Source: an uncultured Thermoanaerobaculia bacterium (GTDB lineage: Bacteria; Acidobacteriota; Thermoanaerobaculia; Multivoradales; Multivoraceae). Taken from it: a stretch of 64,000 nucleotides of DNA. The DNA lies in NCBI GenBank assembly GCA_951812325.1, contig OX638294.1, positions 965,136 to 1,029,135 on the forward strand. Reading direction: 5' to 3'. Of this stretch, positions 9,619 to 17,043 are shown in pieces. A program made the position numbers and the translations under genes. Every line of letters starts with the position of its first letter. Position 1 is the first letter of the stretch. The notes below the pieces were generated by a model. That model worked only from the letters and a program-made list of their open reading frames with translations. It made no database searches and was not told the DNA's origin.

Positions 9619-10842
9619 CTACCGTCCGGCCCGGGTGTCCAGGCTGACGCTCTTGAGCAACGCGAACACCGGCAATCCGACCGCGAGGCCGAGCTCCACC
9701 GCCGACGCCCGCGTGATCCGCGCCCGCAGCCGGTGCGAACCCAGATCGACCGTCGCCTCCGCGAACGCCGTCGACTCGTCCTGGTCAAGCGCCACGAGGA
9801 CGCCGGACAGCACGTTGCGGATGCTGGTCGGCGACGGGCGCTCCGTGGCAAGCGAAACGTCGCGGGAGCGCACCAGCAGTCGCGCCGACTCGCCGACTGC
9901 GAGGTGCTCGATCCGCGGCACGCTGAGGCGTTGGCCGTCCAGGTCGAGCCAGGTCAGGCGGTACTCGCCGTCGTGGGCTTCTACCCCGGCCTCCAGCACG
10001 GCCGCGGCCTGGAAACGCTCGGTGAGCGACGTCAGATCGAGGTGCTCGAGCACCTCGACCGTGCCGCCGAACGCCTGCACCCTGCCCTCGGCCAACACCA
10101 GGATGCGGTCGGCGAGCAGCGCGACTTCGTCGACCGCGTGACTGACGTAGAGGGTCGGGATGCCGAAACGCGGGTGAAGCGCGAGGAGATAGGGAAGGAT
10201 CTCCTCCTTGCGCTGCCGGTCGAGGGCCGACAGGGGCTCGTCGAGCAGCAGCAGGCGCGGCCGGCTGAGCAGCGCCCGGCCCAGGGCAGCCCGCTGGCGC
10301 TCACCTCCGGAGAGCGTGTCGGGCCTCCGGTCGAGCAGCGGGGCCAGGTCCAGCGCGTCGACGACGTCGTCGCGGGTGATCGGAGCCGCGGCGACGGGCG
10401 CCGGCGTACTCCGGCGATCCGCGTAGCCGAGGTTGCCCCCGACATCGAGGTGCGGGAACAGGCGACCGTCCTGGAAGGTGCAGCCCACGGGACGTCGGTG
10501 GGGCGGGATCCGAATGCCGCGCCCGCTGTCGAGCCACAAATCTCCGTCCAGGGCAACGCGCCCGCGGCTCCGCGCCTCGAACCCGAGCAGGCTCCTCAGG
10601 AGCGTCGTCTTCCCGCTTCCCGAGGGGCCGAACACCGCGGTGACGCCGGCCGCCGGGATCGCCTGCTCGACCTGGAGACCGAAGGCCTCGAACTCGACGC
10701 GAACGTCGATTTCCAGCAGGCCTCCGGACGCCGGCGGAGCCACGGGACCCGCGGAGACCCGCCGCGGCGACGGCCGCGGCGACCGCGCGACCGCGACCGC
10801 ACCCGCCGCGTCGATTCCCGTGGCGACGAGGTCAGACGACAC
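9619..10842 (-). CDS. modC: Molybdate ABC transporter ATP-binding protein
   Basis: ATPase of a molybdate/tungstate importer at the inner membrane. Visible are Walker A GPSGSGKTTLL, signature LSGGERQRAALGRAL, Walker B LLLLDEPLSALD, the switch His (YVSHAVDE), and a C-terminal TOBE-like region that usually binds oxyanion. GTG at 10842 is chosen because it overlaps the modB stop by 11 bases; a longer frame to 10935 would simply mirror modB. An N-terminal extension of about 45 residues, rich in Ala, Arg and Pro, precedes the ABC domain and is unusual. Confidence 0.9.
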   Translation of the reverse strand: MSSDLVATGIDAAGAVAVARSPRPSPRRVSAGPVAPPASGGLLEIDVRVEFEAFGLQVEQAIPAAGVTAVFGPSGSGKTTLLRSLLGFEARSRGRVALDGDLWLDSGRGIRIPPHRRPVGCTFQDGRLFPHLDVGGNLGYADRRSTPAPVAAAPITRDDVVDALDLAPLLDRRPDTLSGGERQRAALGRALLSRPRLLLLDEPLSALDRQRKEEILPYLLALHPRFGIPTLYVSHAVDEVALLADRILVLAEGRVQAFGGTVEVLEHLDLTSLTERFQAAAVLEAGVEAHDGEYRLTWLDLDGQRLSVPRIEHLAVGESARLLVRSRDVSLATERPSPTSIRNVLSGVLVALDQDESTAFAEATVDLGSHRLRARITRASAVELGLAVGLPVFALLKSVSLDTRAGR

Positions 10843-11509
10843 GGACCGACAACCTCCGGTTGAAGACGTACACGAACACCAGAACGGCGAACGCGAACAG
10901 CATGAGCACCGCCGCCAGGGTGTGGGCCTCCGCATAGCGCAGGGTCTCCACGTGCTCGTAGATCGCGATCGAGATCACCCGGGTCCTGCCCGGGATGTTG
11001 CCGCCCACCATCAGCACGACCCCGAACTCGCCGATCGTGTGCGCGAACGTGAGCACGGCGGCGGTCAGGAAACCGCGCAACGAGAGAGGCGCCGCCACGG
11101 TGAGGAAGGCGTCGATCGGCGAGGCCCGCAGAGCGGCGGCCGCTTCGAGGGGCCCCCGCCCCAGCGACTCGAAGGCGGCCTGAAGCGGCTGCACCATGAA
11201 GGGCAGGGAGTAGACGACCGAAGCCACGAGCAGGCCCGTGAACGAGAAGGTGAGCGTCGTGTCCGTGATCTCGACCCACAGCCCGCCAAGCCAGGACCGC
11301 GGACTCATCAGCAGCAGCAGGTAGAAACCGAGCACGGTTGGCGGCAGCACCAGAGGCAGGGCGGTCACCGCCTCGATCACCGGCCTGATCGGCGAACGGG
11401 TCCGGGCCAGCCACCAGGCGAGCGGCGTACCGACGACCAGCAGCACCGCAGTCGCCGCGGCCGCGAGCTGCAGGCTGAGCCACAGCGGAGCGAGTGCGGG
11501 CAGTTCCAT
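10832..11509 (-). CDS. modB: Molybdate ABC transporter permease
   Basis: Inner-membrane permease of 225 residues with about five hydrophobic segments. The EAA-loop motif reads EAAAALRASPIDAFLTVAAP, and the family-typical stretch HTIGEFGVVLMVGGNIPG is near residues 165-180. It pairs with modA (10-bp gap upstream) and modC (11-base overlap downstream), so the three are co-translated. The length matches ModB proteins. Confidence 0.93.
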   Translation of the reverse strand: MELPALAPLWLSLQLAAAATAVLLVVGTPLAWWLARTRSPIRPVIEAVTALPLVLPPTVLGFYLLLLMSPRSWLGGLWVEITDTTLTFSFTGLLVASVVYSLPFMVQPLQAAFESLGRGPLEAAAALRASPIDAFLTVAAPLSLRGFLTAAVLTFAHTIGEFGVVLMVGGNIPGRTRVISIAIYEHVETLRYAEAHTLAAVLMLFAFAVLVFVYVFNRRLSVRVV

Positions 11510-11519
11510 GTCGCGGCCC

Positions 11520-12305
11520 TCAGCGGGCGCCGGAGCCGCCGCGCCGACCGTCGTCGCCCGGCCCGACGTCCCGGTCGACGACGAAGCCGAACGACTCGAT
11601 GACCCGCGCTGCTCCCGGGCTGTCGAGGAAGCCGTGGAAGGCGCGGGCAGCCGGTTTCGTCTCGGCTCGCTTCAGGAGGACCGCATCCTGGCGGATCGGC
11701 GGGTACATGTGCGCAGGCACCTCCCAGGAGCGGCCGCCCCTGCTCAGGACGGACGACAGCGCAACGAAACCGAACTCCGCGTTTCCGGAAGCGGCCATCG
11801 CGAAGCTCTGGCCGACGTTCTCTCCCACGACGATCTTCGACCGGAGGCTCTTCCACAATCCGAGCCCGCGCAGGGTGCTCCGGGCCGCGGCGCCGTAGGG
11901 CGCGAGATCGGGGTTCGCGATCGCGAGCCGGCGGAAGGAACCGTTTCTCAGCGTGTCGGCGTTGACCGCAACCGTGGGATCAGGGCTCCAGAGCACCAGC
12001 CGTCCGACCGCATAGGTCCGTTGGGAGCCATCGACGGCCAGACCCTGTTCCACCAGCAGCCGTGGGCGCTCCCGGTCAGCCGCCAGGAACAGGTCGAACG
12101 GCGCTCCGTGGAGGATCTGCGCATGGAGCTTGCCCGTCGAACCGACGGTGAGCGTGACCCGATGGCCGCTCTCCCGCTCGAAGTCGGATGCGAGCGCCTC
12201 GACCGCTTCGGCGGCGTTCGCCGCCACCGCCGCGATGACCTCATCGGCGGAAGCGCCGGCTGCCGCCAGGAGGAGGGCCGGCGCGAGCCGGAGGGCTGCC
12301 CTCAC
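11520..12305 (-). CDS. modA: Molybdate-binding periplasmic protein
   Basis: Periplasmic substrate-binding protein of 261 residues with signal peptide RLAPALLLAAAGASA. Motifs typical of ModA are GSTGKLHAQILHGAPFDLFL near residue 60 and the IANPDLAPYGAAA segment. It begins with GTG, and that codon overlaps the ggt stop (GTGA), so translation is coupled to the upstream gamma-glutamyltransferase. The C-terminal tail (DVGPGDDGRRGGSGAR) is a non-conserved addition. Confidence 0.92.
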   Translation of the reverse strand: MRAALRLAPALLLAAAGASADEVIAAVAANAAEAVEALASDFERESGHRVTLTVGSTGKLHAQILHGAPFDLFLAADRERPRLLVEQGLAVDGSQRTYAVGRLVLWSPDPTVAVNADTLRNGSFRRLAIANPDLAPYGAAARSTLRGLGLWKSLRSKIVVGENVGQSFAMAASGNAEFGFVALSSVLSRGGRSWEVPAHMYPPIRQDAVLLKRAETKPAARAFHGFLDSPGAARVIESFGFVVDRDVGPGDDGRRGGSGAR

Positions 12306-14086
12306 ACTGCGACCGCCTGCGCCGTCCGCCTCGGGTCGCCGCAGGCGACGGCGCCGTCCTCCTCGATCAGAACGCCCTCGAACGAGCCGCAGAGCCAGTT
12401 CCAGGGATTGACGACCTCGACCGTCGCGCCGGCTTCACGGAGCAGATTCCCGGGCTCCCCGGGCAGGTCTGCTTCCAGCATCAGTGCGCCGGGCACGCTC
12501 ATCGACGAGCCGCCGAACCGCGGCTTGTGGACCGAGGTCTCGAGATCGAGACCGAAGTCCAGCAGGTTGACCGAGTTCTGGACGATGTTCTCGGTCAGCG
12601 AAACGCTCGGCGAACCCGAGGCGAGCACCGGTTTGCCGTCGCGCGTGAACATGTTCGGGCAGATGCGGGCATGGGCTCTGCCGCCCGGCTCGACCGGACC
12701 GGACCCGAGGTGAACGCCCGACGCGCAGGCGTACACACCGTCGACGTAGATGCCGGTTCGAAACGGCATCGACATGACCGAGTGCAGCACCGTGGCGACG
12801 TTGCCCTCGGCGTCGACCACCGTGACGTGGTTCGAGCCCGCCGGAGGAGGCGGCGGAGACGCCGCAGCCACTGCCGTGTACCGGTCGTTGGGGCTCGCCG
12901 GCCTGCCTTCGAGCGCCGCGAATCGTTCCTCGGCGTACTCTTTCGAGATCGCCCGTTCGACTTCGGGCAGCGTGCCGTCGAAGCGGCCGCCGACCGCGTC
13001 GGCGTACACCCGTCCGATGATCTGCATCATCTTCAGCGTCGTCTCGCCGGACTCGAACGCGGGGCCCATCTGCTCAAGGTCGAGCAGCTCGACCATGTTC
13101 ATGATCTCGACCAGCGCCTGGCCGCCGAAGTCCGGCGCCGGCGAACCCACGACGCCGTAGTCGCGGTAGGTGCCGTGCACCGGCTCGTCCCGGACGGCCT
13201 CGTAGGCCGCCATGTCCTCGGCGGTGATCAGGCCGCCCCTGGCCTGCACCGCTTCGGCGTACCGGCGGCCGAATTCGCCCCGGTAGAAGTGGCCGCCGCC
13301 TTCCGACGCGAGCCGCTCCAGCGTGTCCGCGAGCGCGCTCTGGGTGAGCTTGTCACCGATGTCGCGCAGCGTGCCCCCCTCAAAGTAGATCCCGCGGCTG
13401 AAGGGCTCCCGTCCCAGCACAGACGACTCGACGAACATCTCGCCCCACAGGAACGGGTGGATCTCGAAGCCGTGGCGCGCGTAGTGGATCGCCGGCGCCA
13501 TCACGGTGGCCCGCGGAAGCCGGCCGTGGCGGTCGTGCCCGGCCTCGAAGCCGCCCCAGAAGCCGGGTACGAAGCAGAGTGTGCCGTCGGTCTTCATCAT
13601 CAGCGCCCCGAACTCGGCCACATCCATGTTCCGCACGTCCGGTACCGCCTGCGGCGCCGCCATCATGCCGTTGACGTAGCTGTACTCGCCGGAAGCGGCT
13701 TCGTAGTAGAGCATCGAGAGGCAGCCCGACAAGGTCGTCATGTGCGGCTCGACGACCGCCTGGGCGATGCTTGCCGCCAGCACACCGTCGCAGGCGTTGC
13801 CCCCCAGGGCGAGCATGTCGGCAGCGGCGGCGGAGGCCAGGGGATGGGTGCAGATGGCCAGGCCCTTCGCACTCCGGACGGCCTGCTTGGGTCCGAACCG
13901 CGCCGCCGCCACGAGAGCCCGTCTCTCCTCGTCGTCCGGCGGCGTCCAGCCGTTGACCGCCGGCGCCGCGGAATCCGCGGGCTCCGATCCCGGCCCGCAA
14001 CCCATCGCCATCGCCGCGCCGCCGGCTGCCGCGGCCAGCAGGGTCCGGCGATTCAGTGTCAGGTCGTCAACGAGTCCTCTTCCCAT
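12302..14086 (-). CDS. Gamma-glutamyltransferase-family protein, Ser at the nucleophile position
   Basis: Ntn-hydrolase family enzyme of 594 residues; family members cleave gamma-glutamyl bonds such as glutathione. The N-terminus has a Tat/lipoprotein-like signal (LNRRTLLAAAAGGAAMAMGC). Conserved family blocks are GGNACDGVLAASIAQAVVEP, PGFWGGFE, SVSLTENIVQN and the C-terminal GGSS/PR region. The maturation and nucleophile motif, normally TTHxSVVD, reads GSNHVTVVD: Ser418 replaces the catalytic Thr and Asn the next Thr. The ATG at 14086 is chosen over the upstream ATG at 14167, because it places the twin-arginine signal near the N-terminus. It is the first gene of an operon with modABC, an uncommon pairing. 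Confidence 0.85.
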   Translation of the reverse strand: MGRGLVDDLTLNRRTLLAAAAGGAAMAMGCGPGSEPADSAAPAVNGWTPPDDEERRALVAAARFGPKQAVRSAKGLAICTHPLASAAAADMLALGGNACDGVLAASIAQAVVEPHMTTLSGCLSMLYYEAASGEYSYVNGMMAAPQAVPDVRNMDVAEFGALMMKTDGTLCFVPGFWGGFEAGHDRHGRLPRATVMAPAIHYARHGFEIHPFLWGEMFVESSVLGREPFSRGIYFEGGTLRDIGDKLTQSALADTLERLASEGGGHFYRGEFGRRYAEAVQARGGLITAEDMAAYEAVRDEPVHGTYRDYGVVGSPAPDFGGQALVEIMNMVELLDLEQMGPAFESGETTLKMMQIIGRVYADAVGGRFDGTLPEVERAISKEYAEERFAALEGRPASPNDRYTAVAAASPPPPPAGSNHVTVVDAEGNVATVLHSVMSMPFRTGIYVDGVYACASGVHLGSGPVEPGGRAHARICPNMFTRDGKPVLASGSPSVSLTENIVQNSVNLLDFGLDLETSVHKPRFGGSSMSVPGALMLEADLPGEPGNLLREAGATVEVVNPWNWLCGSFEGVLIEEDGAVACGDPRRTAQAVAV

Positions 14087-14189
14087 CGCTTCCTCCCCCT
14101 GATCCGCCCGGAGCATATCGGGCCAGATTCGACCGAAGAGCAGCGACGCCGGCGAGATCGGGACCACCCCACAGTCCGGCGCCGCCGCT

Positions 14190-14276
14190 CACCGGGCGCG
14201 GGCGTGCGGAGACGCTGTGGTCCCGGGCAACATGCCAGCGGCCATCGTACACCGGGCGCGGGCGTGCGGAGACGCT
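14190..14276. repeat. 27-bp direct-repeat dimer, 60-bp period
   Basis: Identical 27-bp copies at 14190-14216 and 14250-14276 (CACCGGGCGCGGGCGTGCGG...) enclose 33 bp. The pair lies in the roughly 240-bp divergent region between ggt and the crotonase gene, 48 bp before the crotonase start, where promoters for both genes would be expected. Spacing resembles a single CRISPR repeat-spacer-repeat unit, but no cas genes are present. Confidence 0.85.
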
Positions 14277-14324
14277 ACCGCGTAAGATGGCGGCCCGTTT
14301 CACGAAACAAGGAGAGTTCGAGCC

Positions 14325-15098
14325 ATGCCGGAACCGGTCCTGCTGGTCGAGAAGTCCGAGGGCATCGCCACCCTCACGTTGAACCGCCCGGGCGTGCTGA
14401 ACGCCCTCTCCGAGGAGCTGCGCGACCTTCTCGCCCGGACGATCGAAGACCTCCACCACGACGAAGAAGTCGGCGTGGTCATCCTCACCGGCGCCGGTCG
14501 CGCCTTCTGCGCCGGCCTTGATCTGAAGGAGATGAGCGATCCCCACCGCAAGCGCAAGGCGATCGCCGACCCGCCGAAGCTGCTCCGGTCGCTCAGACAA
14601 CCCGTGCTCGGCGCGATCAACGGCATCGCGGTGACCGGCGGCTTCGAGATCGCGCTCTCGTGCGACCTGCTGATCGCGACTCCGGAGGCGCGCTTCGCCG
14701 ACACCCACGCCCGCGTCGGCCTGCTCTCCGGCTGGGGTCTCTCCGCACGCCTGTCGCGGGCCATCGGCCCCGGGCGCGCCAAGGAGCTCTCGCTGACCGG
14801 CAACTACCTCTCGGCCGAACGGGCCTGTGAGTGGGGTCTCGTCAACCGCATCGTTGCGCAGGAGGAACTGCTCCCCACCTGCCGCGCCCTCGCCACGGAC
14901 ATGCTGACCTGCCAGCGTGACGTGATGTTCCAGTACAAGCGGATGATCGACCGCGGCTTCGACCTGACCCTCGGCGACGCGATGGACTACGAAGTCGAGG
15001 TCAACAGGATGTACCAGTCACCCAAGCCCGAAGAGGTCGGCGAACGACTGGCCGGGATCCGCGCCCGCGGCCGGGCCCAGGCCGAGTCGGCCCGCTGA
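14325..15098 (+). CDS. Enoyl-CoA hydratase/isomerase (crotonase) family protein
   Basis: A 257-residue crotonase-fold protein with a good ribosome site (AAGGAG about 10 bases before ATG). The oxyanion-hole motifs are FCAGLDLKEM and GAINGIAVTGGFEIALSCD. The first catalytic Glu of hydratases is present (GGFE). The second position, Glu164 in the rat enzyme, reads FADTHARVG, that is His in place of Glu. It may therefore not be a classical hydratase but another crotonase, such as an isomerase or hydrolase. It is monocistronic, followed by repeat-containing sequence. Confidence 0.85.
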   Translation: MPEPVLLVEKSEGIATLTLNRPGVLNALSEELRDLLARTIEDLHHDEEVGVVILTGAGRAFCAGLDLKEMSDPHRKRKAIADPPKLLRSLRQPVLGAINGIAVTGGFEIALSCDLLIATPEARFADTHARVGLLSGWGLSARLSRAIGPGRAKELSLTGNYLSAERACEWGLVNRIVAQEELLPTCRALATDMLTCQRDVMFQYKRMIDRGFDLTLGDAMDYEVEVNRMYQSPKPEEVGERLAGIRARGRAQAESAR

Positions 15099-15175
15099 GA
15101 ACACGGGGACCTTGGAAACCGGCAGACCGGTTTCCCACAGCTGCCCCGGCCTCGACGACGACTCGCCTCTCGGAC

Positions 15176-15363
15176 AGCCTCGGACAGGGACCAGAATCCG
15201 CCCGGCAAAGGTGCCCGGCAAAGGTACAGTGCGCCGCGCCCGAGGCGTCGAGGATGTTCTGCGTCGAGCGGGGACCAGAGTCCGCCCAGCAAAGGTACAG
15301 CAAAGGTACAGCGCGCCGGCCCGCCATCCGCGCCCGCTGACGGGCGCACGGACCGGTTCGCCC
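15176..15363. repeat. Dispersed intergenic repeat, copies C and D in tandem
   Basis: Copy C (15176 to about 15243, GCCTCGGACAGGGACCAGAA start) and copy D (15271-15363, GGGACCAGAGTCCGCCCAGC start) lie 84 bp apart in the 301-bp gap between convergent crotonase and sulfatase genes. Copy D contains an 11-bp exact tandem duplication (CAAAGGTACAG at 15290-15300 and 15301-15311) and a perfect 7-bp-stem hairpin, GCGCCCG-CTGA-CGGGCGC, at 15330-15347. The hairpin could also act in transcript termination. Confidence 0.7.
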
Positions 15364-15399
15364 GTGGAGCGTCCCGGGCAACGCGGGTCCTGGCCGGCG

Positions 15400-17043
15400 T
15401 CAAGGCGCGCTGCCGGGAAGCGGCGCGCGCGAACCGCCGTCGCCAGGATCGAAGTACTTCTCGACGATCCAGTCCGGCTGCCAGCGGTCCGGTTCGCGTC
15501 TTGTGCCGGTGAGATCGCGGTGCAGCGGCGCCGGGTCGGGGACCGAGAGCGGCACGGTGTCGCCCATCGCCGCCTGCCAGCCTTCCAGGAGGGCTTCGAG
15601 GCGGACCGCGGTTTCCGTGTGCCCGGGATCAAGGATGAGGTTCTCCAGTTCGTCCGGGTCGTCCGCAAGGTCGAACAACTGGCGGTAGTTCACGTTCGGA
15701 TAGACGATCAGCTTGTAGCGGTCGTCCCGCACCGCGCGCATCACGTCCCGGTAGGGCAGGAACACGCTCTTGCGCCAGGCCGGATCGCCGCCGGACCAGA
15801 GCGGGGCGAGATCCCGGCCGTCGATGCCCGGCGGCGCCTCGACGGCGCCCTGTGCGAGCAGGGTCGGGAAGAGGTCGAACAGGTAGGTCAAGGCGTCGGT
15901 CGAGCCGTGCGGGATGCCCGGGCCGCGGATGATCAGCGGGCAGCGCATCGAGTGCTCGTAGAGGTTCTGCTTGCCCAGGAGGCCGTGGCTGCCGACCGAC
16001 AGGCCGTGGTCCGCGGCGTAGACGACGATCGTGTTCTCCGCCTGGCCGTTCTCGTCCAGGGCTTTCAGGATGCGGCCCACCTGTTCGTCGAGGTGGGTGA
16101 TCAGGCCGTAGTACTCGGCGACCTGGTCGCGGATGACATCCTCGGTCCGTGGCCAGGCGGCCAGGTTCTCGTCACGCAGGATGAGCGCGCCGTTGTCGAA
16201 CGGGTGCTGCGGCATGTAGTTGGGCGGCAGCGGGAGGTTGCGCTCGTAGTAGCGCTCCCGGTACTCGGGGGGCGGCTGGCGCGGATCGTGGGGCGCGGTG
16301 AAGGGGACGTAGGCGAAGAACGGCTGGTCCGACTCTCCGGGTTCCCCGGCCGAGGCCCGCTCGTTCAGGAACTCGATCACCGCGTCCGCGAACAGCTCGC
16401 TGGAGAACGTCTCCCCCACGCGTCGCCTGACCATCCCGCCGTTCTCGATGTCCTGCACCTCCGTTCGGGTGTGATCGGCCATGCCGCCCAGGTAGACCGC
16501 CGTGCCCCGGTCGAAGCTCCGCAGCAGAGCCTCCTCGCCGTTGTGCCACTTGCCGGTGATGAAGGTGCGGTAGCCGCCCGCCTCCAGCAGCCGCGGCAAG
16601 GTCGGGACCCCCTCCATGCGGTTCGGCGAGCGCATCCAGCTGCGGCCAGTCAGCACCATCGCCCGGCTGGGCACGCAGACGGCGCCGCTGTTCGAGCCGA
16701 AGACGTAGTTGCGCCGGAAGCTCCACCCCTCGGCCACGATTCGATCCAGGTTCGGCGTGTCGATCAGGTCGTTGCCCCAGGCGCCGATCGTGTCGGCCCG
16801 CTGGTCGTCCGCGAAGAGGAACAGGATGTTCGGTTGGGACAGCGGCGGCTGCGACTCGAGGTTGCCGGCTGGCTCGTCGGCCGCGCGGGGCGCGCAGGAG
16901 AGCATTGCCAGGGCCGCCGCGGCCACCAGGACCGCCGGCCGGGCGAACGGAAGCGGCCCTTGGCCTGCACGTTCAGTGGCCGCCTCCGGCGGCAGCCGGC
17001 GGGGACGCCGGCGCACCCGGTTTCTGCCGCGCAAGGTCCCCAT
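15400..17043 (-). CDS. Sulfatase (type I, formylglycine-dependent) lipoprotein
   Basis: Arylsulfatase-family hydrolase of 547 residues. The sulfatase signature CVPSRAMVLTGR has Cys123 for conversion to formylglycine. The N-terminal metal-site sequence is PNILFLFADDQRADT, and GKWHNGEEALL and AADHGLSVGSHG further match the family. A lipobox-like LAMLSC ends at Cys50, behind an unusually long basic N-terminus, so the true start may lie further in. It probably acts on sulfated polysaccharides outside the cytoplasm. Its ATG overlaps the stop of the upstream ATPase gene by one base (TGATG), so the two are co-translated. Confidence 0.9.
   Translation of the reverse strand: MGTLRGRNRVRRRPRRLPPEAATERAGQGPLPFARPAVLVAAAALAMLSCAPRAADEPAGNLESQPPLSQPNILFLFADDQRADTIGAWGNDLIDTPNLDRIVAEGWSFRRNYVFGSNSGAVCVPSRAMVLTGRSWMRSPNRMEGVPTLPRLLEAGGYRTFITGKWHNGEEALLRSFDRGTAVYLGGMADHTRTEVQDIENGGMVRRRVGETFSSELFADAVIEFLNERASAGEPGESDQPFFAYVPFTAPHDPRQPPPEYRERYYERNLPLPPNYMPQHPFDNGALILRDENLAAWPRTEDVIRDQVAEYYGLITHLDEQVGRILKALDENGQAENTIVVYAADHGLSVGSHGLLGKQNLYEHSMRCPLIIRGPGIPHGSTDALTYLFDLFPTLLAQGAVEAPPGIDGRDLAPLWSGGDPAWRKSVFLPYRDVMRAVRDDRYKLIVYPNVNYRQLFDLADDPDELENLILDPGHTETAVRLEALLEGWQAAMGDTVPLSVPDPAPLHRDLTGTRREPDRWQPDWIVEKYFDPGDGGSRAPLPGSAP

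Noticed and set aside
10843..10935. Longer modC start
   Set aside because: The added residues only read the modB 3' end in another frame; GTG 10842 gives the usual coupling.
14190..14276. CRISPR array
   Set aside because: Only two repeats, no cas genes, and a different repeat from the similar locus at 27.6 kb.
12527..14521. 664-residue plus-strand frame
   Set aside because: Mirror of the gamma-glutamyltransferase gene; no family features.
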